DNA from: Bacteroidota bacterium
GTDB taxonomy: Bacteria; Bacteroidota; Bacteroidia; Chitinophagales; Chitinophagaceae
Assembly: GCA_018267915.1 (NCBI GenBank)
Contig: JAFDXN010000054.1
Span: forward strand, 1 to 64,000
Reading direction: 5' to 3'
Length of the DNA: 64,000 nucleotides
Shown in pieces: positions 44,442 through 54,016 of this stretch. The notes under the pieces were generated by a model. It had not been told where the DNA came from. It did no database searches and was given only the letters and a program-made list of their open reading frames with translations. The position numbers and the translations under genes are program-made. Position 1 is the first letter of the stretch. Each line of letters starts with the position of its first letter.

Positions 44442-45257
44442 ATGTCAACACATAGTGAAATAAAAAGGGTAACGACCAACACGCTGCAGTCAATGAAGCA
44501 GAACAGCGAGAAGATAAGCATGCTCACCGCTTACGACTATTCAATGGCCCGGATATTTGATGATGCAGGCATCGATGTGCTGCTGGTAGGCGATTCCGCA
44601 TCCAATGTAATGGCGGGACATGAAACGACCCTGCCTATCACGCTCGACCAGATGATATACCATGCGCAAAGTGTAGTTAGAGCTGCAAAAAGGTGCCTGA
44701 TCGTAGTGGATATGCCCTTCGGCAGCTACCAGGGCAACAGTAAGGAGGCGCTCAATAGCTCTATACGCATCATGAAGGAAGCCGGCGCACATGCCATCAA
44801 ACTGGAGGGTGGGGAAGAAGTTGCTGATTCTATCAAAAGGATCATCAGTGCAGGCGTGCCGGTTATGGGACATCTTGGGCTCACACCTCAATCGATATAC
44901 AAGTTTGGCACCTATACAGTGCGCGCTAAGGAGGAGGAAGAAGCTGAAATGTTACTGCATAACGCAAGAGTGCTTGAAGAGTCGGGTTGTTTTGCAATAG
45001 TGCTTGAAAAGATACCTGCAGCTCTTGGCAAGGAAGTGGCTGAGATGGTAAAAATACCTGTGATAGGTATAGGTGCCGGTATGCACGTAGACGGGCAGGT
45101 GCTGGTGATGCACGATATGCTCGGTATCACCAGGAATTTTTCGCCCCGTTTCCTGCGCAGGTACCTGAACCTGTATGATGACATCAAAGACGCCACGGCA
45201 CGCTTCATCAGCGATGTGAAGAGCAAGGATTTCCCTAACGAAAAGGAACAATACTGA
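44442..45257 (+). CDS. panB: 3-methyl-2-oxobutanoate hydroxymethyltransferase
   Basis: First step of pantothenate synthesis: hydroxymethylates ketoisovalerate with methylene-tetrahydrofolate. A 271-residue barrel with [40 protein letters not shown] and [14 protein letters not shown]. It is followed 2 bp later by yggS; panC is not adjacent. Confidence 0.97.
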   Translation: MSTHSEIKRVTTNTLQSMKQNSEKISMLTAYDYSMARIFDDAGIDVLLVGDSASNVMAGHETTLPITLDQMIYHAQSVVRAAKRCLIVVDMPFGSYQGNSKEALNSSIRIMKEAGAHAIKLEGGEEVADSIKRIISAGVPVMGHLGLTPQSIYKFGTYTVRAKEEEEAEMLLHNARVLEESGCFAIVLEKIPAALGKEVAEMVKIPVIGIGAGMHVDGQVLVMHDMLGITRNFSPRFLRRYLNLYDDIKDATARFISDVKSKDFPNEKEQY

Positions 45258-45259
45258 TA

Positions 45260-45940
45260 ATGGTAAATAGCGCTGCGTGGGAACAACTGCATAAAGAATG
45301 CGCGGAGAAAAGCGTCACCCTTATAGCTGTTTCAAAAACCAAACCTACGAGCGACATCGAGGAAATGTACCAACTTGGGCAGCGCGATTTTGGTGAGAAC
45401 TATGTGCAGGAACTGGTAGAAAAAGAAGAACAGCTACCTAAGGACATCCGCTGGCATTATATAGGGCATTTGCAAAGCAATAAGGTTAAATACATCGCTG
45501 CATTTGTACACCTTATACATGCTGTAGATAGTTTCAAATTATTGCTGGAGATCGACAAGCAAGCGGCTAAGAACGATCGCGTCATCGATGTGTTATTGCA
45601 AATGCATATAGCTGACGAAGAGACGAAATTCGGAATGGATGAACGCGATCTTACCGAATTTTTCCAGTATTATAATGCACAAAAGGACCAATTACAGCAT
45701 GTTCGCATTCGGGGATTAATGGGTATGGCTACCAATACGGACAACGAATGGCAGATACGAAAAGAGTTCCGGAAGCTCCACGATACCCTTGAGGTTATAA
45801 AGCGATCAGAATTTTTGGGCAGGGATCATTTTGATACCTGTTCCATTGGTATGAGCAGCGATTATAAAATTGCTATTGAAGAAGGCGGGAACATGATAAG
45901 GGTTGGCAGTCTGCTATTCGGCGAGCGCAAATATCATTGA
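45260..45940 (+). CDS. yggS: PLP homeostasis protein (YggS/PLPBP)
   Basis: A 226-residue PLP-binding protein of the alanine racemase-like barrel fold, PLP Lys26 in AVSKTKP, then DFGENYVQELVEK and WHYIGHLQSNK. It buffers pyridoxal phosphate and affects amino acid pools. Its start is 2 bp after panB. Its 3' end overlaps the converging MFS gene by 7 nt. Confidence 0.95.
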   Translation: MVNSAAWEQLHKECAEKSVTLIAVSKTKPTSDIEEMYQLGQRDFGENYVQELVEKEEQLPKDIRWHYIGHLQSNKVKYIAAFVHLIHAVDSFKLLLEIDKQAAKNDRVIDVLLQMHIADEETKFGMDERDLTEFFQYYNAQKDQLQHVRIRGLMGMATNTDNEWQIRKEFRKLHDTLEVIKRSEFLGRDHFDTCSIGMSSDYKIAIEEGGNMIRVGSLLFGERKYH

Positions 45941-47142
45941 TAGCTTGTTGCCTTTTGCAGCCATTTGAAACCTAAAGCTGCTGCAATGCACATTCCACCC
46001 ACTACCCACCATAAAGCAGTAAAGCCCCACTTTTCCGCTATCTGTCCGCCTGTACCGGGCCCAAGCACTTGCGCTGTAGACCAGGCTATCGTATAAAGGC
46101 CCGCATACTGGCCCGTATTATGCGACTTTGTCCTGCTTATCCAGAAGCTATTCATGAAGGGCATAGACAATATTTCGCCTATGGTCACTATAAGCATCGA
46201 TATGATTGCGAGCCACGCAAAATGAGGCATGATATTGAACACCAAATACGACAAGGCAACCAATATGGTACCGATGGTCACATAATATAAATTGTTCCTT
46301 TTGCCCTCCAGGTTGTGTATTAGCACCATTTCGAAGAGTACGATCAATACACCATTTGCCGCCATTATCAAACCGATATTAGCTGTAGACAAGTGTAAGT
46401 CCTTCCTGTAAAATACAGGCATGGTTGTAAACAACTGAAAGAAGCAATAGGCGTACATGATCGACAACACGATGAACGCGATATAAGCTTTGTCTTTATA
46501 CGGAGAGCCCGAATGGGCGCTTTGTTTCTTTTCCGTTTTTTTTGGCGTGGCGTCATTCCGGGTGGGCGACAATACTAATAGTAATAACAAAGCTGCGCCT
46601 ATATTGGTTAGGCCGTCTATCCAGAAGAGCAAGTGATAATTGTAAGACGCTACAATACCGCCTATAGTTCCTCCCGTAGCCCAACCGAGATTAATTGCGA
46701 GACGGTTAAGCGAATAGGAACGGGTTCTGTTCTCTTCCTTGCTATAATGTGCGATTGCGGCAGCGTTGGCCGGCCGGAATGATTCGTTGACCAGGCTGAG
46801 AACAAATGTGCTGATGCAAATAGAAATATAGCTATCCATTTGACCAAGCACAATGAACAATATCCCGCCACCTATCAATGTAAACTGCTGAACGGGGTAG
46901 AAGCCCAGTTTGTCCGTTAGCCTGCCACCAAGAAAGCCACCGCATATGGCCCCGGCGCCAAATAAAGAAAGTACAATGCCTGCTGCGCCTATGCTGAAGT
47001 GTTTGTTTTCGGTAAGGTAGATGGTCATGAAGGGCACCACCATTGTGCCGCTCCTGTTGATGAGCATCACTAATGACAGCCACCATGCAGATGGTGACAA
47101 ACCACTATAGGCATTCCTATATAAACTTGCAATTTTATTCAT
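45934..47142 (-). CDS. MFS transporter
   Basis: A 402-residue MFS protein with 12 predicted helices and the motif A loop GGRLTDKLG between helices 2 and 3. The ATG at 47142 is preferred; an extra three codons upstream is possible. The closest general resemblance is to MdtG/MdtH-like drug efflux carriers. Substrate unknown. Confidence 0.92.
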   Translation of the reverse strand: MNKIASLYRNAYSGLSPSAWWLSLVMLINRSGTMVVPFMTIYLTENKHFSIGAAGIVLSLFGAGAICGGFLGGRLTDKLGFYPVQQFTLIGGGILFIVLGQMDSYISICISTFVLSLVNESFRPANAAAIAHYSKEENRTRSYSLNRLAINLGWATGGTIGGIVASYNYHLLFWIDGLTNIGAALLLLLVLSPTRNDATPKKTEKKQSAHSGSPYKDKAYIAFIVLSIMYAYCFFQLFTTMPVFYRKDLHLSTANIGLIMAANGVLIVLFEMVLIHNLEGKRNNLYYVTIGTILVALSYLVFNIMPHFAWLAIISMLIVTIGEILSMPFMNSFWISRTKSHNTGQYAGLYTIAWSTAQVLGPGTGGQIAEKWGFTALWWVVGGMCIAAALGFKWLQKATSYQ

Positions 47143-47203
47143 GGCAGGCAAACAAATGTATTTTATTTGTGCCTACTATAAAAAACCACGAGATATATAT
47201 TCT

Positions 47204-47821
47204 CTATTTGTAATTTTCCAGGGCTATCTGCTCTTTACAGAAAAAGTATTCACGAATATCATTAGAGGCAACAATTACCATTCGACCTTTAGTGTATTGC
47301 TCTATCCAGCTACGGTATTGGTCTACGCCTTGCTGGTCAAGGTTAGTGCATGGTTCATCCAGCAGTAATACCGGCGTATCTGAAAAGATGGCTTGTGCCA
47401 GCTTCACGCGTTGCTTCATACCCGAGGAGTAGTCACCGATCGGCCTATCTGCTGCGCCTGCAAGGCCAATGGTTTCTATGATCTGCTCTTTGCTGAAACC
47501 CCGCAGTGGCTTTTTGAAAGAAAAGTGAAAGGACAGAAACTCGCGCAGGGTCAGCTCTTCTACTATTTCCATGCCCGGTGCGCAGAAGCTTATCTGTGGA
47601 AAAATGGTATTGTGATCAGCTTTTTCCCCAGCTATCGTGTAGACAACTTTGCCAAGTGAAGGCGCTTGCATGCCGGCAATTATGCGCAGCAGGGTCGACT
47701 TGCCACTGCCGTTAGAGCCCAGCAAGGCATAGGTTCCCGGTACGCTAAATGCGCAGTCAATGTCTTTGAATATCCAATATCGTTGGAAACGCTTGCTGAT
47801 ATGTTCGAGGGATATCGTCAT
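47204..47821 (-). CDS. ABC transporter ATP-binding protein
   Basis: A 205-residue ABC ATPase: Walker A GSNGSGKST at about 35-43, signature YSSGMKQR and Walker B PVLLLDEP. It lacks a recognisable permease partner in the window. It is encoded 19 bp downstream of lpxC/fabZ and probably in the same transcript. Its small size suits a single-subunit exporter ATPase or a LptB/CcmA-like role, which is not decided by sequence. Confidence 0.92.
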   Translation of the reverse strand: MTISLEHISKRFQRYWIFKDIDCAFSVPGTYALLGSNGSGKSTLLRIIAGMQAPSLGKVVYTIAGEKADHNTIFPQISFCAPGMEIVEELTLREFLSFHFSFKKPLRGFSKEQIIETIGLAGAADRPIGDYSSGMKQRVKLAQAIFSDTPVLLLDEPCTNLDQQGVDQYRSWIEQYTKGRMVIVASNDIREYFFCKEQIALENYK

Positions 47822-47840
47822 GCTGCGCTCCGCTGCGCGA

Positions 47841-49310
47841 TCAGCGTTTATCTTTCCTGATGATCTGCGCTACCAGTTCAGCCTCTGTAACGAGCTTGTT
47901 GCCCACATACACAGTGCCACGCATTTCGCATATGCCGCGGCGAATGGGATTCAGCAATTCGAGTTTCAATATCAGCGTGTCGCCCGGCAAGACCCTTTGC
48001 TTGAAACGCACTTTGTCGATCTTGATAAAATAGGTGTCGTAGTTCTCGGGATCACTATAGTTATTGAGCGCCAGGATGCCCCCGGTTTGCGCAAGTGCTT
48101 CTATCTGCAATACGCCCGGCATCACTGGGTTACCGGGGAAGTGTCCCTGGAAGAAGTGTTCGTTGAAAGTGGCGTTCTTGATACCCACTACATGCGTATC
48201 GCTCAGCTCGATGATCTTATCTACCAGCAGGAAAGGGAATTTATGCGGCAGCGCACGCTCTATCTGGGTGATATCATAGATAGCTGGCTGATTGGGATCG
48301 TAATGTGGTATATCCGAAAGGTGCTTATTCTTTTTGATATACTGTTTTATTTTTCTTGCAAACTCGACGTTTGAAGCATGTCCGGGCCTGCTGGCTATGA
48401 TATGCGCCTTGATCGAGTGTCCAACCAATGCGAGGTCGCCGATCACATCCAGCAGCTTATGCCTGGCCGGTTCATTTGGGAAATGCAGCTGTACGTTGTT
48501 AAGGATGCCTTCCTGCTTTACTTCAATATTTTGTTTGTTAAATATCTTCGACAAACGCTCTAGTTCGCCATCTTCCAGCACCTTGTCAACTACCACTATC
48601 GCATTGTCAAGATCACCTCCCTTAATAAGGTTATTGTCCAGCAGGTATTCTACTTCGTGCAGGAAACAGAATGTACGTGATGGAGAAACTTCATTCTTGA
48701 ATTCTGAGATATGCTTTAGCGTGGCATGCTGCGTGCCCAATATCGGCGAGTTAAAGTCAATTAGCGTAGTGATCTGGTACTCATTCGACGGAACAGCCAG
48801 CATGTCAACATTCTTCACGGGATCGTAAAAATGGATATTGCTGTCGATGGCGTAAACGATACGTTTGGCATCTTGCTCCAGGGTGCCAACGCTTTCGATA
48901 GCGTCAATGAACATCCTTGAACTGCCATCGAGTATCGGCAACTCCGGGCTATCCAGCTCTATCAATACATTGTCTATACCCATGCCTACACAAGCAGCCA
49001 GGACGTGCTCTATAGTGCTGATCCGTGCTCCATTGTGCTCGAGTGTTGTGCCGCGGGATGTATCTACCACATAGTCAACATCTGCCTTGATGATGGGCTG
49101 TTCCGGCAGATCCACACGCCTGAACCGGATACCGAAACCCGGATTGGCAGGCTTCATGGTCATGGTGACTTTCTCTCCCGTATGCAGGCCCACGCCATGC
49201 AGGGTGACCGGGTTTGCTAATGTTTGCTGAAATTGCCCTGATGTTGTATGCTGCACCTTTCCCGTATTTTTTTGAATCGCCCCTGTTGGCAATGCTGTAT
49301 CTAAACTCAC
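47841..49310 (-). CDS. lpxC/fabZ: Bifunctional LpxC-FabZ
   Basis: A 489-residue fusion. The N-terminal LpxC domain (about 30-310) deacetylates UDP-3-O-acyl-GlcNAc, the committed step of lipid A synthesis; marks are HGVGLHTGEKV, SRTFCFLHEVEYLL and HKLLDVIGDLAL. The C-terminal FabZ domain (about 345-487) has HFPGNPVMPGVLQIEALAQ. The fusion is typical of Bacteroidota. Start is GTG at 49310, overlapping the lpxD stop by 4 nt (GTGA). Confidence 0.96.
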   Translation of the reverse strand: MSLDTALPTGAIQKNTGKVQHTTSGQFQQTLANPVTLHGVGLHTGEKVTMTMKPANPGFGIRFRRVDLPEQPIIKADVDYVVDTSRGTTLEHNGARISTIEHVLAACVGMGIDNVLIELDSPELPILDGSSRMFIDAIESVGTLEQDAKRIVYAIDSNIHFYDPVKNVDMLAVPSNEYQITTLIDFNSPILGTQHATLKHISEFKNEVSPSRTFCFLHEVEYLLDNNLIKGGDLDNAIVVVDKVLEDGELERLSKIFNKQNIEVKQEGILNNVQLHFPNEPARHKLLDVIGDLALVGHSIKAHIIASRPGHASNVEFARKIKQYIKKNKHLSDIPHYDPNQPAIYDITQIERALPHKFPFLLVDKIIELSDTHVVGIKNATFNEHFFQGHFPGNPVMPGVLQIEALAQTGGILALNNYSDPENYDTYFIKIDKVRFKQRVLPGDTLILKLELLNPIRRGICEMRGTVYVGNKLVTEAELVAQIIRKDKR

Positions 49311-50380
49311 GCTAAATCGCTGTGTTTTTTGTTGTTGGTTGCCTCAATGAATTCCTGCATCATCTCCTCGAGCTTTTGCAGGCGTTGGTTTATCTCCGGC
49401 AAATTTCTAAAAATTGCCTGACTTTTTAATGAACTTTTATAATCATATGCGGGCGAGCCGGTTAGTGCCGTGTTAGGTGTAGCCACGGATTTCGACAGGC
49501 CGCTTTGTGCATTGATGCGCGTGCCATCGGCCAGGTGCAGATGGCCCACGATGCCTGCCTGTCCGCCTACGATGCAGTTTTTACCAAGCTTGGTGCTGCC
49601 TGATATACCTGCCTGGGCAGCTATAACAGTGTTTTCGCCTAGCTCTACATTGTGGGCTATCTGTATCAGGTTATCCAGTTTCACACCTTTCTTAATAACC
49701 GTGGAGCCCATAGTGGCCCTATCGATAGTTGTGTTGGCGCCTATTTCTACTTCATCCTCTATCACCACGTTGCCTATCTGCGGGATCTTTTTGTAAGTAC
49801 CATCTTTCTGTGGGGCAAACCCGAAGCCATCACTACCTATCACGCAGCCCGAATGGATAACCACCTTACTACCTATACTGCAGCCTTTATATATCCTTAC
49901 TCCCGGATGGATCGTTGATCCCGCCTTTACCGTAACATTATCGCCTATATAGCAGCCGGGATAGATCTGCACGTTATCAGCTATTTGCGCATTATCGCCT
50001 ATATAAGCGAATGCGCCGATATACACATTTTGTCCCAGGCAGGCCGATTTCGAGATATACGAGGGTTCCTCAATGCCTTTTTTTGTGCTTTGCGAGACGA
50101 ACTCGTTATACTTTTCCAGCAATAACGCGAAACCGCTGTAGGCGTCCGCCACCTTAATGAGGGTAGGTTTTACAGCTTGTTTGGGCTCGAAGCTGGTGCT
50201 AACTATTACTACGGAAGCCTTGGTGTTATATAGATGATCTTCATATTTCGGATTGGCTAAAAAACACAGATCTCCCTCTTTGGCTTCTTCTATTTTGGCA
50301 AGATTGCTTACTATAGCGTCAGGATTGCCCTCTACCTTGCCTTGTATCAAGGTAGCTATTTGTATTGCTGTAAATTGCAT
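49307..50380 (-). CDS. lpxD: UDP-3-O-acylglucosamine N-acyltransferase
   Basis: Adds the N-linked 3-hydroxyacyl chain in lipid A synthesis. A 357-residue left-handed beta-helix protein: N-terminal uridine-binding domain, hexapeptide repeats, HSGCVIGSDGFGFAP and the catalytic His in IQIAHNVELG. Start at ATG 50380 (MQFTAIQIATLIQG); longer frames to 50479 have no homology. Stop overlaps lpxC/fabZ start. Confidence 0.96.
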   Translation of the reverse strand: MQFTAIQIATLIQGKVEGNPDAIVSNLAKIEEAKEGDLCFLANPKYEDHLYNTKASVVIVSTSFEPKQAVKPTLIKVADAYSGFALLLEKYNEFVSQSTKKGIEEPSYISKSACLGQNVYIGAFAYIGDNAQIADNVQIYPGCYIGDNVTVKAGSTIHPGVRIYKGCSIGSKVVIHSGCVIGSDGFGFAPQKDGTYKKIPQIGNVVIEDEVEIGANTTIDRATMGSTVIKKGVKLDNLIQIAHNVELGENTVIAAQAGISGSTKLGKNCIVGGQAGIVGHLHLADGTRINAQSGLSKSVATPNTALTGSPAYDYKSSLKSQAIFRNLPEINQRLQKLEEMMQEFIEATNNKKHSDLA

Positions 50381-50417
50381 GAATGTCTTGTTATTCCCCC
50401 TTATCTCACCGCAAATT

Positions 50418-51638
50418 TTATGCCCGTAAATAGCAAAGGTAGTTCTTATGGACGGGTCGGGCAAGTGCCTGGTTAACAAGCGGGTTGTCTATCTCTGAGA
50501 TGTCCTTGACCTCACCATTTTTCATAGCTATCTGTATCCGTTCGTCCGTAATATCATAGGTGCTGGTCGACGTGGTCCCGGATGACACAAAATAGCGCAG
50601 TTCCTCGTCAGCTATGTTGTATCTATCCATGGTTTCTTTTTCAATTTTCCTTGTCAGTTCTGTATCTATATTTGAGCTTAAGATTACCTTATATAGTTGT
50701 CTATTTATCAACATTTTACAAAGCGTCGATAGGGTCTTGTCTGTATTTTCCTGCCATACCTTTATCGAAGTCAATACGTCGTTGTCGTCCAACTGGCAGA
50801 ACTGTTCCAGATGGAAACTATCTTGTTCGAAATCTGCCGCAGTAAATCGATTGTATAAAAAATATCTTAATGAAGGTGTGCCAAAAAGTTCCATTCCCCG
50901 CTGCGCAAGCTCCTTAGCCCTTGCCAGAATGTTGATTAGCAGTTGTTCCGCACCTAACACAGTTTTGTGCAGGTACACCTGCCAGTACATTAGCCTGCGC
51001 GCTATAATGAATTTTTCTACTGAATGCACGCCTTTTTCTTCCACCATCAGTTCGCCGTTCACCACGGTCAACATTTGCAATATCCGGTCGTAACCGATCA
51101 CACCCTCTGAAACGCCTGTATAGAAGCTATCCCTGTTAAGGTAATCCATCCGGTCAACGTCCAACTGGCTGGATACGAGCTGGTGGAGATATTTGCGTGG
51201 ATAAGAGTGGTCAAAGATCCTGATAGCATCGGTCAGCATGCCACCTGTTTCATCGTTGAGCCGCTTCATGATCAGTTCTGAGATGGTTTCATGCGATATC
51301 CCATCAGCAAGCGAATGCTCAAGGGCATGGGAGAACGGTCCATGTCCGATATCGTGCAACAGGATGGCCATGCGTGCCGCAAGCCTGTCATTATCTGAAA
51401 AGGGGACGCCTTTTATCTTTAGCTCATCCAGCGCCTTACCCATCAGGTAGCATGCGCCCAGGGAGTGATGAAAGCGGGTGTGTACAGCACCGGGATATAC
51501 AAGATGCGCCATGCCCATTTGCTTAATGTTGCGTAAGCGTTGAAACCATGGGTGCTCAATAATGCGCATTAACTCCGGCTCGGGGAACCGCAAAAAGCCA
51601 TACACAGGATCGTTAATGATCTTCCCTTTTATCTCCAT
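50418..51638 (-). CDS. HD domain phosphohydrolase
   Basis: A 406-residue protein with an N-terminal HD domain: HHSLGACY, LLHDIGHGPFSHALEH and the distal DVDRMDYLNRD, as in SAMHD1/dGTPase-like hydrolases. It is a cytosolic metal-dependent nucleotide hydrolase; substrate unknown. It stands 37 bp upstream of lpxD and is commonly found there in Bacteroidota. The gene begins 17 bp after the PBP gene stop on the same strand. Confidence 0.93.
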   Translation of the reverse strand: MEIKGKIINDPVYGFLRFPEPELMRIIEHPWFQRLRNIKQMGMAHLVYPGAVHTRFHHSLGACYLMGKALDELKIKGVPFSDNDRLAARMAILLHDIGHGPFSHALEHSLADGISHETISELIMKRLNDETGGMLTDAIRIFDHSYPRKYLHQLVSSQLDVDRMDYLNRDSFYTGVSEGVIGYDRILQMLTVVNGELMVEEKGVHSVEKFIIARRLMYWQVYLHKTVLGAEQLLINILARAKELAQRGMELFGTPSLRYFLYNRFTAADFEQDSFHLEQFCQLDDNDVLTSIKVWQENTDKTLSTLCKMLINRQLYKVILSSNIDTELTRKIEKETMDRYNIADEELRYFVSSGTTSTSTYDITDERIQIAMKNGEVKDISEIDNPLVNQALARPVHKNYLCYLRA

Positions 51639-51654
51639 TCAGTGCTTATCTTAG

Positions 51655-53904
51655 TTACCAGTCGTTACTGTTGTTTTGGTCTGGCTCTTCTGTGGGCTCA
51701 TCATTATTGTTATTGCCCTGTTGCGCGTTATAAGTACCGGCGCGGTCCACGCTGGTCTGGTCACTCACGTCACAGCCGTCATAGCCTGCCGGAGGAACGA
51801 ACTTAACGGACGAGCTTATGTTTAGCGACTTGTCGGCATAGCATCTTTTCATAAAAAGCGCCCAGATCGGCAGGGCGGCGGCAGAGCCTTGGCCCAGGCG
51901 CTCGCTTGCGAAGCGGAAAACGCGGTCATCGCATCCTACCCATGCGCCGGCAAGCAATTGCGGGGTGTAGCCAATGAACCAGGCATCTGCCTGGCTGTTA
52001 GTAGTACCTGTTTTACCAGCGACGTCACTTTGTATGTTATACATAAAGCGCATACGCCGGCCCGTGCCATGGTCTATCACACCACGCATCATGTCGATCA
52101 TCTTATATGCGGTAGAAGAGTTGATGATCTCCTTCTGAACTGGCGTAAAGCTGCGCAACAGGATACCGTTCTTGTCCTCGATACGGGTAATGAACATAGG
52201 TTGCGTGTTGATGCCCTGGGTTGGGAACATTGTATAGGCATTCATCATTTCATAAAGCGAAATGTCAGAAACACCTAAAGCTGACGAGGGAAATTTCTCT
52301 ACGTTGCCGTTAATGCCGCACTTGTGCACAAAATCAACGAAGGCATTAATGCCTACCTGCTTAAGGATGTAAAGGGCAGCGTTGTTTATAGATAATGCCA
52401 GTGCCGTTTTCATCGGCAACTCCACGTATTTCGATCCGCCGGCGTCATATGGTTTTTTCATTTCCGGAAACTCCTGTGGCATGGTGGATACCGTACCGCA
52501 AGGAGAGAAGCCATTATCGATTGCAAGGCAGTATAACAAGGGTTTTATCGTTGAACCAACTTGGCGTTTCGTTTTTTCATTTACGTGGTCATACTGAAAG
52601 AAGGTGTGATCTATCCCACCCACCCATGCTTTCACTTGCCCGCTGTACGGGTCCATTACCATAAAGCCGGCTTGCATGAACAGCTTCATGTATTTTATGG
52701 AATCGATTGGGCTCATTACGGTGTCCTTGTACCGGTTATGGTTCCAGGCAAACACCCGCATCTTAACAGGCTTAGCCAGTTCCGCCATTATTTTGGCTTC
52801 GGCCACTCCTTGTTCCTTCATTACCTGGTAACGGTCACAGTCTTTTATCGCCCTGGTCAGGATGTTTTGAATGTCCTTTGTCTTGCTCCAGATACTGCCG
52901 TCGTTATAGCCGTGCTGTGATATGAATAGCTTTTGCAGTGTTGCCATGTGCTCAGCCACCGCCTCTTCAGCATAGCGTTGCATACGCACGTCAAGCGTAG
53001 TGTAAATCTTCAGGCCGTCCTTGAAAATATTGTACTTGGTGCCATCTGGTTTCTTGATCGTCTCGCATATACTATCCACCTGCTGCTCCAATACCTGCCG
53101 GAAATAGGGGGCAAGGCCAACGTGGTAATCGAGCTTATGGTAGTCTAAGACGATCGGTTTTTTCAGGAACTCGTCCGCCTGCTCCGAAGAAAGGTAGCCG
53201 TGGTCCTGCATGTTTTCAATAACGGTGTTACGTCGTTTTAGCGCATTTGTCGGGTTACGGCGGGGGTTATATAATGTGTTGCCTTTGAGCATGCCTACCA
53301 ACATAGCTGCCTCATCAACACTTAGCTTGTCGGGTGTTTTGTTGTAAAAAGTGAGGGAGGCATTCCTGATACCATATACATTGTCGCCGAAGGGTACTGT
53401 ATTAAGATAGAGCGTGATGATCTCGTTTTTTGTCAGGTTTCGTTCCAGCTTCACCGCCATCACCCATTCCTTTAGTTTAATAAAGGGTAGGGTAAGCACA
53501 TTTTCATTCTTTCGGGGAAACAGGTTCTTGGCTAACTGTTGTGTGATGGTGGAGGAACCACGTTTTTTACCTGTTAATATGTAAAAAGGTATAGCAGCAG
53601 TGGCTACAGGGTCGATACCCGAATGTTCGTAGAACCTGGCGTCTTCCGTAGCTAGCAGGGCATGAAACACATTCTCGGATATCTCTGAAAACTTACTGTT
53701 CGACCGGTCCTGTACGTAATACCGGCCTATCAACGTGCCGTCTGCAGCATATACATCGGACGACAGTGCGCTACTGGGGTTCTCCAGCTCGTTCATCGAT
53801 GGCATGTAGCCCAGCAGGCCCAGGTTGATGAGCAGTATCAGCAGATTGAAAAGGATCACGCCTGCCCAAAACACTCTCCATAATATGCGCACCGAACGTT
53901 TCAT
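51655..53904 (-). CDS. Penicillin-binding protein 1A (bifunctional)
   Basis: A 749-residue class A PBP. N-terminal helix (about 8-32), GT51 transglycosylase domain with catalytic Glu87 in ATEDARFYEH, then the transpeptidase domain with the SxxK serine in GSTIKPLLY, SINN and KTGTTNSQADAWF. It polymerises and crosslinks peptidoglycan. The C-terminal tail is Asn-rich and low complexity. It lies in a minus-strand unit with the HD gene. Confidence 0.96.
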   Translation of the reverse strand: MKRSVRILWRVFWAGVILFNLLILLINLGLLGYMPSMNELENPSSALSSDVYAADGTLIGRYYVQDRSNSKFSEISENVFHALLATEDARFYEHSGIDPVATAAIPFYILTGKKRGSSTITQQLAKNLFPRKNENVLTLPFIKLKEWVMAVKLERNLTKNEIITLYLNTVPFGDNVYGIRNASLTFYNKTPDKLSVDEAAMLVGMLKGNTLYNPRRNPTNALKRRNTVIENMQDHGYLSSEQADEFLKKPIVLDYHKLDYHVGLAPYFRQVLEQQVDSICETIKKPDGTKYNIFKDGLKIYTTLDVRMQRYAEEAVAEHMATLQKLFISQHGYNDGSIWSKTKDIQNILTRAIKDCDRYQVMKEQGVAEAKIMAELAKPVKMRVFAWNHNRYKDTVMSPIDSIKYMKLFMQAGFMVMDPYSGQVKAWVGGIDHTFFQYDHVNEKTKRQVGSTIKPLLYCLAIDNGFSPCGTVSTMPQEFPEMKKPYDAGGSKYVELPMKTALALSINNAALYILKQVGINAFVDFVHKCGINGNVEKFPSSALGVSDISLYEMMNAYTMFPTQGINTQPMFITRIEDKNGILLRSFTPVQKEIINSSTAYKMIDMMRGVIDHGTGRRMRFMYNIQSDVAGKTGTTNSQADAWFIGYTPQLLAGAWVGCDDRVFRFASERLGQGSAAALPIWALFMKRCYADKSLNISSSVKFVPPAGYDGCDVSDQTSVDRAGTYNAQQGNNNNDEPTEEPDQNNSNDW

Positions 53905-54016
53905 TCAAATTGTTTTCTAATTGTTGTGCAAAACTAAAAAAATTACGATGCGGGCAGGTATCTGCTCTGGATTCCGCCATTTTTTTAACATCCTGCAATT
54001 TTTAAAATCATATATA

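Noticed and set aside
50582..51093. Plus-strand open frames across the HD hydrolase gene
   Set aside because: They lie opposite well-conserved HD coding sequence and show no family pattern.
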